This document shows, piece after piece, positions 59,534-64,000 of a stretch of 64,000 nt of DNA. Origin of the DNA: Cephalotrichum gorgonifer (Eukaryota > Ascomycota > Sordariomycetes > Microascales > Microascaceae); the NCBI GenBank assembly GCA_900312665.1, contig ONZQ02000013.1:124001-188000 (forward strand). Direction: 5' to 3'. Numbering within the stretch: position 1 is the first letter of the stretch; every line of letters begins with the position of its first letter. The notes below the pieces were generated by a model. That model worked only from the letters and a program-made list of their open reading frames with translations, was not told the DNA's origin and ran no database searches. Both the position numbers and the translations under genes were made by a program.

Positions 59534-60532
59534 GACTGGATAAACTGTAGTTGCGGTAGGGTACTATCGCGTGTTTATAGAGAACTTTCGCGGTTTGTAG
59601 ATAAGTGTAAGTAAGATTCGGAGGTGTTAAAGTAGATAGATTGGCGGTGTCTGAGTGTTATCCTCTTTCTTCGTTAACCAAGGGCCCTCTTTATATCCAT
59701 CTCTGGGAGCCCAAATGCATATATTTCAACAGATCATCATTCATGATGATTAACTTCCTTCAATAGCTATCTGCCCCCTACGCTAGAGTGGGGAGGAGCT
59801 ATACCTTACTCCCATCCTTGGAATGTGGAGTCCTGGAGTCAAATGTTAGGCATAGCATCACGAGGTACATGCCATTCGTCGAGCTAACCTAGACAAACCG
59901 AGTATATCATCATGGGTTCTCAAACTTTCGAAGTTCGGGATCGAAGATTCGATTTCTCTCTCTCTCGATGGAGCAATCAAAGGTTGTCAGGTGCTCGAGG
60001 CTCTGGTGGGGAATTGCAGCCTTTGATTAACAATCGAGCGCCAAGTATTAATACTTGGCAAGATTAAACTTTGAAACGTGATGTGAGTGATTAATTACAT
60101 ATCTATCAATTCGCATACATGTATTATTTTATTATGTTTTCTCTTGAGAACGACATTCCTAAAAGGTAACAGCTACTCTGCTGGGAGGGGAGGTATTGTT
60201 GAGGTTAGATGGTGTCTCTCGATTTCGCTGACACCATAGTCCTTGCCGATTGACCTAAGGCGCTGCTCCGCTCACCTGCACCTTTCGATGACACACGAGC
60301 AAGGGCAGTAGCTCGTTTAATGATACAAATTTTTGGAGGTATTGGCCAATCAAGTACCATATTTCAGGCAATATTCATAATTTTTGGGAGACTGAAAATA
60401 ACTCGACATAAAGAAATACATTGTAATACAGCGATATGTACAAACACGTCGATACCTAATCAACTCATTTTCTGTTTGGTTTGTTCATTGCTGCCTCAAG
60501 GTTATTCTCGTGGATGGGAGCAAGGAATTCTC
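59534..60532. other. Intergenic AT-rich region
   Basis: Between two leftward genes. A short CT microsatellite occurs near 59955-59966. No gene seen. Confidence 0.45.
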
Positions 60533-62697
60533 CTAGTCTATCCACTCCCCGGGCATTGTCGGGCGGTGGGTAAACCGGCTTTCGACCATTCCCCAGAAAT
60601 CCCCAAACATATGCTCAATGTCGATTTCCCATGTTAAAGACCACCCATGTGGGTTAGGATCCAATTCGAGGTGACAGAGGCGAACCGGCAGAACTTTCTC
60701 CACAGTTGCCTGTCCCGAATTAGACCACGAACTGGTGGTCCACGTATAATCAAAGACTGGTACCCCCTCAGTAGCCAGGTCCTGGAATATTTCCTGCTCC
60801 TGTCTCCCATAGGTCAAAAGATCCACCTCGAGATCGACAAGGTGGACAAGCCAACACCTTAACGCGCATGTCGTGATAGCCTGCCAACCCTCCCACTCCC
60901 GCTTGAATGATTCGGACCCCGCCTTGTCGTCCCAGAAGCTTTCCGCAACGCTCCCTCTCAATACGGACAACAGGGGCGTGCCGACCCAGTCGGCCTTGCA
61001 TGCCAATCTGCCGACGTCGATTGAATATTGGTGCTGAACGTGTTCGACAAGGTGGAGAACTTGTTGACTTGAGTCGTCTCCCAGGACGTCGTCGACGAGT
61101 TGGAGCCACCGACCCTCCCGCTCTCGATTGGCCTCGTTGTCCGAACGCGTGATATCTCGGTATGTTCTACCCAACGCGATTGCAATGGAGTGAACCCAAG
61201 AGTATCCGTTCTCAGTGCCAACGCCACGGTCGCTTGACTGAATATCGACGTCTTCCCTAACCAGAAACTTAAAAACACTAGCGTCAGGAGGTTCATTCCA
61301 GTTACCACTGAGGCAGTATGCTCTGGCAACTTCTAGGCGCTGGCTGGGTGATAGGCTGAAGTACTGTGGCGCGACTTCTCGCTGAAGCAGGCGGATAGCT
61401 GCGAGGTTGTTGGGTCCTTGAGAGCAACCCAAAATTAATAGCCGACAGTCCCGGGGTTCAGGGGTGAAATCGATCCCCGAGTTGAGAAACAGGCTAATGA
61501 TATTTCTACCTCCTGTTTCATCACCTATCGATGATAAAGAACCTATGTATGCTACTTCTCGAGGAGTACTGGGAAAGGATATTAGTGGGTATTATTTTTG
61601 CTGCACTTGTTGAGATAAGAACACACTAGAGGTTTCCAGCTTTCTTGTCCACGCAGTCCTCGAGGCCTAGGTTAAGCAAATCTGCGCAAATAGCGGTCTA
61701 ATTGAACGCAGCGGCATACTACTAGTGCGTCAGCTCGAGGAATTGTACTAAAAGGCGAGGCTGTCTCTCAAACGTACGTAAATCAAGGACCTCCCATGGG
61801 AGTCAAGGTCAAACGGAGATGCATCCCCCTTGCTGAATAAGAGACGCATCTTCTCAAGATCCCCACCACGAATGGACGTAAATATATCTGCTTCCTCGGA
61901 TCGGATATTGTAGTGTCTGAAGCTGAAGGCTAAACGCATGCGGAGACGCCAAACGGTGCCCATCAGCCAATATGGCAGCTTGACAGTAATTGTACAAACG
62001 GAGTCGTGAGACTTGACGGAGAGATGCCCAAAGGCTCTAGCCATGGAAGGTTGTCGAGACAGACTTTTTGATCTGCGCTTGGACCTAACCGAGGAATGCG
62101 TCCCGGTAATATCAGGCTTGGTCGTCTTGCTGTCCTCCTTGCTTTGCCTCATCTCAAGAAGTAGCGACAGCGTCTTGGCATTCATATCGTAGATCTGCCC
62201 GATCCAATCTCTAACAGAGTTTTGATTTCAGAATTTCAGCGGAAACAAGGGGGTGCCCTATCAAACTCGTACCTGTTAGAAAGCAGGAGAGACAACTGCA
62301 ACATATGGGCTGCACGTCTTAACTTGGTTTCAAGGTGGTCGACCGAACTCTTCTTGAGAACGATCTTCGCACCAACCACCTTCCGTAGAAAACCGCTCCG
62401 AGCCGAGTCGATCTCGTAGATCAGTTGTTGAACAAGGGACTCCAAGGCAGCGTGTGCACGGTAGTAATGATCGAGGCTGGAAAGCATATGAAAGCCGTCT
62501 AGCTGAGGCCTGTCGTAACCTCGAGATTCCAAATTGGCGAGAATGCCCCAGTAAGCTTGGACTTCGTCCATAAGATCGCGGATTCTAGACGGGGCCTGAT
62601 CGATCTCATCCCATAGGTATTTGGCTTTAATGATCAACCCCGCCGCCTGTCCTAGAAGTTGGGCAGATCCCGCGACGACACCAATTAGCTCGGTCAT
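60533..62697 (-). CDS. Fungal N-terminal/ankyrin-like protein, possible nonsense allele
   Basis: Four exons (62273-62697, 61778-62210, 61627-61718 or 61627-61697, 60533-61568). The N-terminus MTELIGVVAGSAQLLGQAAGL plus the following helices matches the fungal N-terminal domain found in front of NACHT or ankyrin proteins. An ankyrin-like unit follows: EADIFTSIRGGDLEKMRLLF, then DSHGRSLIY. With exon 3 starting at 61718 the repeat continues YAAAFN, in-frame TAG at 61698-61700, TAICADLLNLGLEDCVDKKAGN. With the acceptor at that very TAG, exon 3 starts at 61697 and an uninterrupted 654-aa protein results, lacking seven residues of the repeat. The C-terminal 340 residues (TPREVAYIGSLSS to MPGEWID) are unrecognised. 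An upstream Met at 62739 exists but MTELIG is the family start. Confidence 0.72.
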
Positions 62698-63765
62698 GGT
62701 TGGTGAGTGAAGGTTGTCCTGAGGGTATAAGAACGCCAAAGTGATAAAGTAGAGCGTACAAGAAGGTATGGATTAATTCACACGGAGGCCTTAGAGTCAA
62801 AACAGGGATGGATAATGGGTAGATCTTGAGGATACCGGGACTAGCGAGGCTTTTCAATCCATGCCAAGCGTTGACGCCCAACCCAATGTAGATTTTGAAA
62901 CCTGATCGAGGCCGTAGATAGCACAGCCTTCCTAAGTAATTGATATGTGCAACTTTGTGACCCGAATCAGGTCAATTAGACGCTGTGTGGGTATACGTGG
63001 TCGCAGTCTGCAGGCCCAGAGCGCCGACTTGTCAGGGACCGTGTAATTGTCTCGATAGCAGCCTCCTGTAATAGGCTAGAATACAGGGCGCATCGCGAGA
63101 AACCTGGTCCAGGCCTAATGAGGCCTAAAGGGCAACCAACAAGGCGGCGAAGGATCAAGGCAGAGTGGCATGTTCAGGGTCACATCAGCCAATCACTCAT
63201 GTTCTCTCTCAGGCGTATTGCAAAGGGCAATAGTTGGATCTGTGCCCCAATTAGAAGTGGCCACTAACTACCACTGATGATGATGCGAAGTATACTCGAT
63301 GTAACATGACGTCGTACGAGCAAACCTTTACCCGTCATATATGTGTGGAGCAAATGCGGAAGGTATAATGACAAGATGTAGGTGACGGATCAATGGGTCT
63401 TCGCTTACACACCTATCAAAAAAGCTTACAACTTAGCGAGTCTCAGACTCACTCAAACTCATCAACTGGCTGCACCTTGCGTCCATTTCCTCCGTAACTC
63501 ATTAAGACCGAAGGTCCTTTTGCAGATAAGTCATCCTGCATTTCCTAGTGGACTAGGGAAGTACAGCCAGCTCTCAGTCGCCCTTCGTCCAGCCTGCGAA
63601 GCCCACGACGTATAATTCGGTATCTAGGACGAGAGAACAAATTGTGTCTTGTTATGTGATTCCTCAAGGTCGTCAACACAAAGTACACCTGTCACCAAAC
63701 AACTCTTCCCACCATGGCTTACTCTTTGCCACCTCGTCCACACAACAATTAGACACCCTTGTCCC
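62698..63765. other. Intergenic region
   Basis: Promoter of the ankyrin-like gene and 3' flank of the partial gene at the right edge. No gene seen. Confidence 0.45.
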
Positions 63766-64000
63766 TCACAAGTCAATCTGGCTGCCCGGGCGAGCCACGT
63801 TAACACGCCAATGATGCTTATTCACAGGATCCTTCTGGTACAGGTTCACCTCGAAGAACTTGTTGTGCACCCCACAGCGGTAATTCTTGTAGCTGCCCCG
63901 AGGTATCCATCAGCACATGCCCAACGCAAGGCTTTCATGCTCAAGGGAGGGAAAGATGGCTTACGAATTCAGCTTCTGAAAGTTGGCACGGATCAGATCG
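63766..64000 (-). CDS. Partial gene, unknown small (secreted?) protein
   Basis: Last exon 63766-63892 and the 3' part of the preceding exon (63965-64000) join across a 72-nt intron with donor GTAAGC. The visible C-terminus reads DLIRANFQKLNSYKNYRCG, then VHNKFFEVNLYQKDPV and NKHHWRVNVARPGSQIDL, stop. The compact, aromatic and charged composition with one Cys suggests a small secreted or toxin-fold protein, but the start lies outside the window and I do not recognise the family. Confidence 0.55.

Overview
This window is nuclear DNA of a filamentous ascomycete (Pezizomycotina, most likely a Sordariomycete). Coding DNA is GC-rich, and genes lie on both strands with spliceosomal introns of about 50-90 nt carrying GT..AG ends and CTRAY branch sites. 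Typical fungal families are present: Zn(II)2Cys6 regulators, an F-box protein, HsbA-like and cupin secreted proteins, a Ppo oxygenase, S10 carboxypeptidase and GH13 maltase. I rebuilt gene models exon by exon by checking splice signals and reading phase; most close exactly in frame. There is no operon structure, CRISPR array or intact transposon.

Layout. 0.65-2.2 kb (minus): a small secreted protein whose middle is encoded by 20 consecutive exons of exactly 3 nt (one codon each), separated by 21 related introns of about 67 nt. 3.3-5.9 kb: Mup1-like amino-acid permease. 7.5-10.8 kb: large protein with a fungal STAND-like N-terminus. 11.9-12.8 kb: Vip1-like RRM protein. 14.7-16.0 kb: Rossmann epimerase-like protein. 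16.3-16.9 kb: small membrane protein. 18.0-18.6 kb: secreted protein. 19.2-20.9 kb: Nop8/SRP40-like nucleolar protein. 22.9-24.1 kb: zinc-independent alcohol dehydrogenase/quinone reductase-like enzyme. 24.5-26.2 kb: DUF2235 hydrolase. 27.2-31.4 kb: Ppo-type fatty-acid oxygenase (peroxidase-P450 fusion). 32.4-32.9 kb: HsbA-like protein. 35.3-37.5 kb: maltase/isomaltase, followed by a Zn2Cys6 regulator (38.4-40.4 kb). 41.6-43.2 kb: F-box protein. 43.8-46.6 kb: XlnR-family regulator. 47.1-48.0 kb: classical SDR. 49.6-50.4 kb: secreted cupin. 51.0-52.7 kb: MFS transporter. 53.1-55.4 kb: serine carboxypeptidase. 56.1-57.9 kb: second Zn2Cys6 regulator of the same type. 59.2-59.5 kb: 77-aa Cys-rich protein. 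60.5-62.7 kb: fungal N-terminal/ankyrin-like protein with an in-frame stop or alternative acceptor. Two nearly identical intron-containing tRNA-Ala(UGC) genes lie at 31.8 and 40.8 kb. A partial gene runs off the right edge.

The genes do not form one obvious pathway. There is a saprotrophic or host-interaction flavour: sugar use (maltase, XlnR-type regulator), secreted proteins (carboxypeptidase, cupin, HsbA-like, microexon protein) and oxylipin signalling (Ppo). The outstanding element is the microexon gene: every one of 20 internal codons is its own exon, each flanked by good splice signals, and together they spell a plausible amphipathic helix after a signal peptide. Small exons also occur in neighbours (15 nt in the MFS gene, 20 nt in the XlnR-like gene, 24 nt in the maltase), so very short exons appear tolerated here, but none approaches this array.
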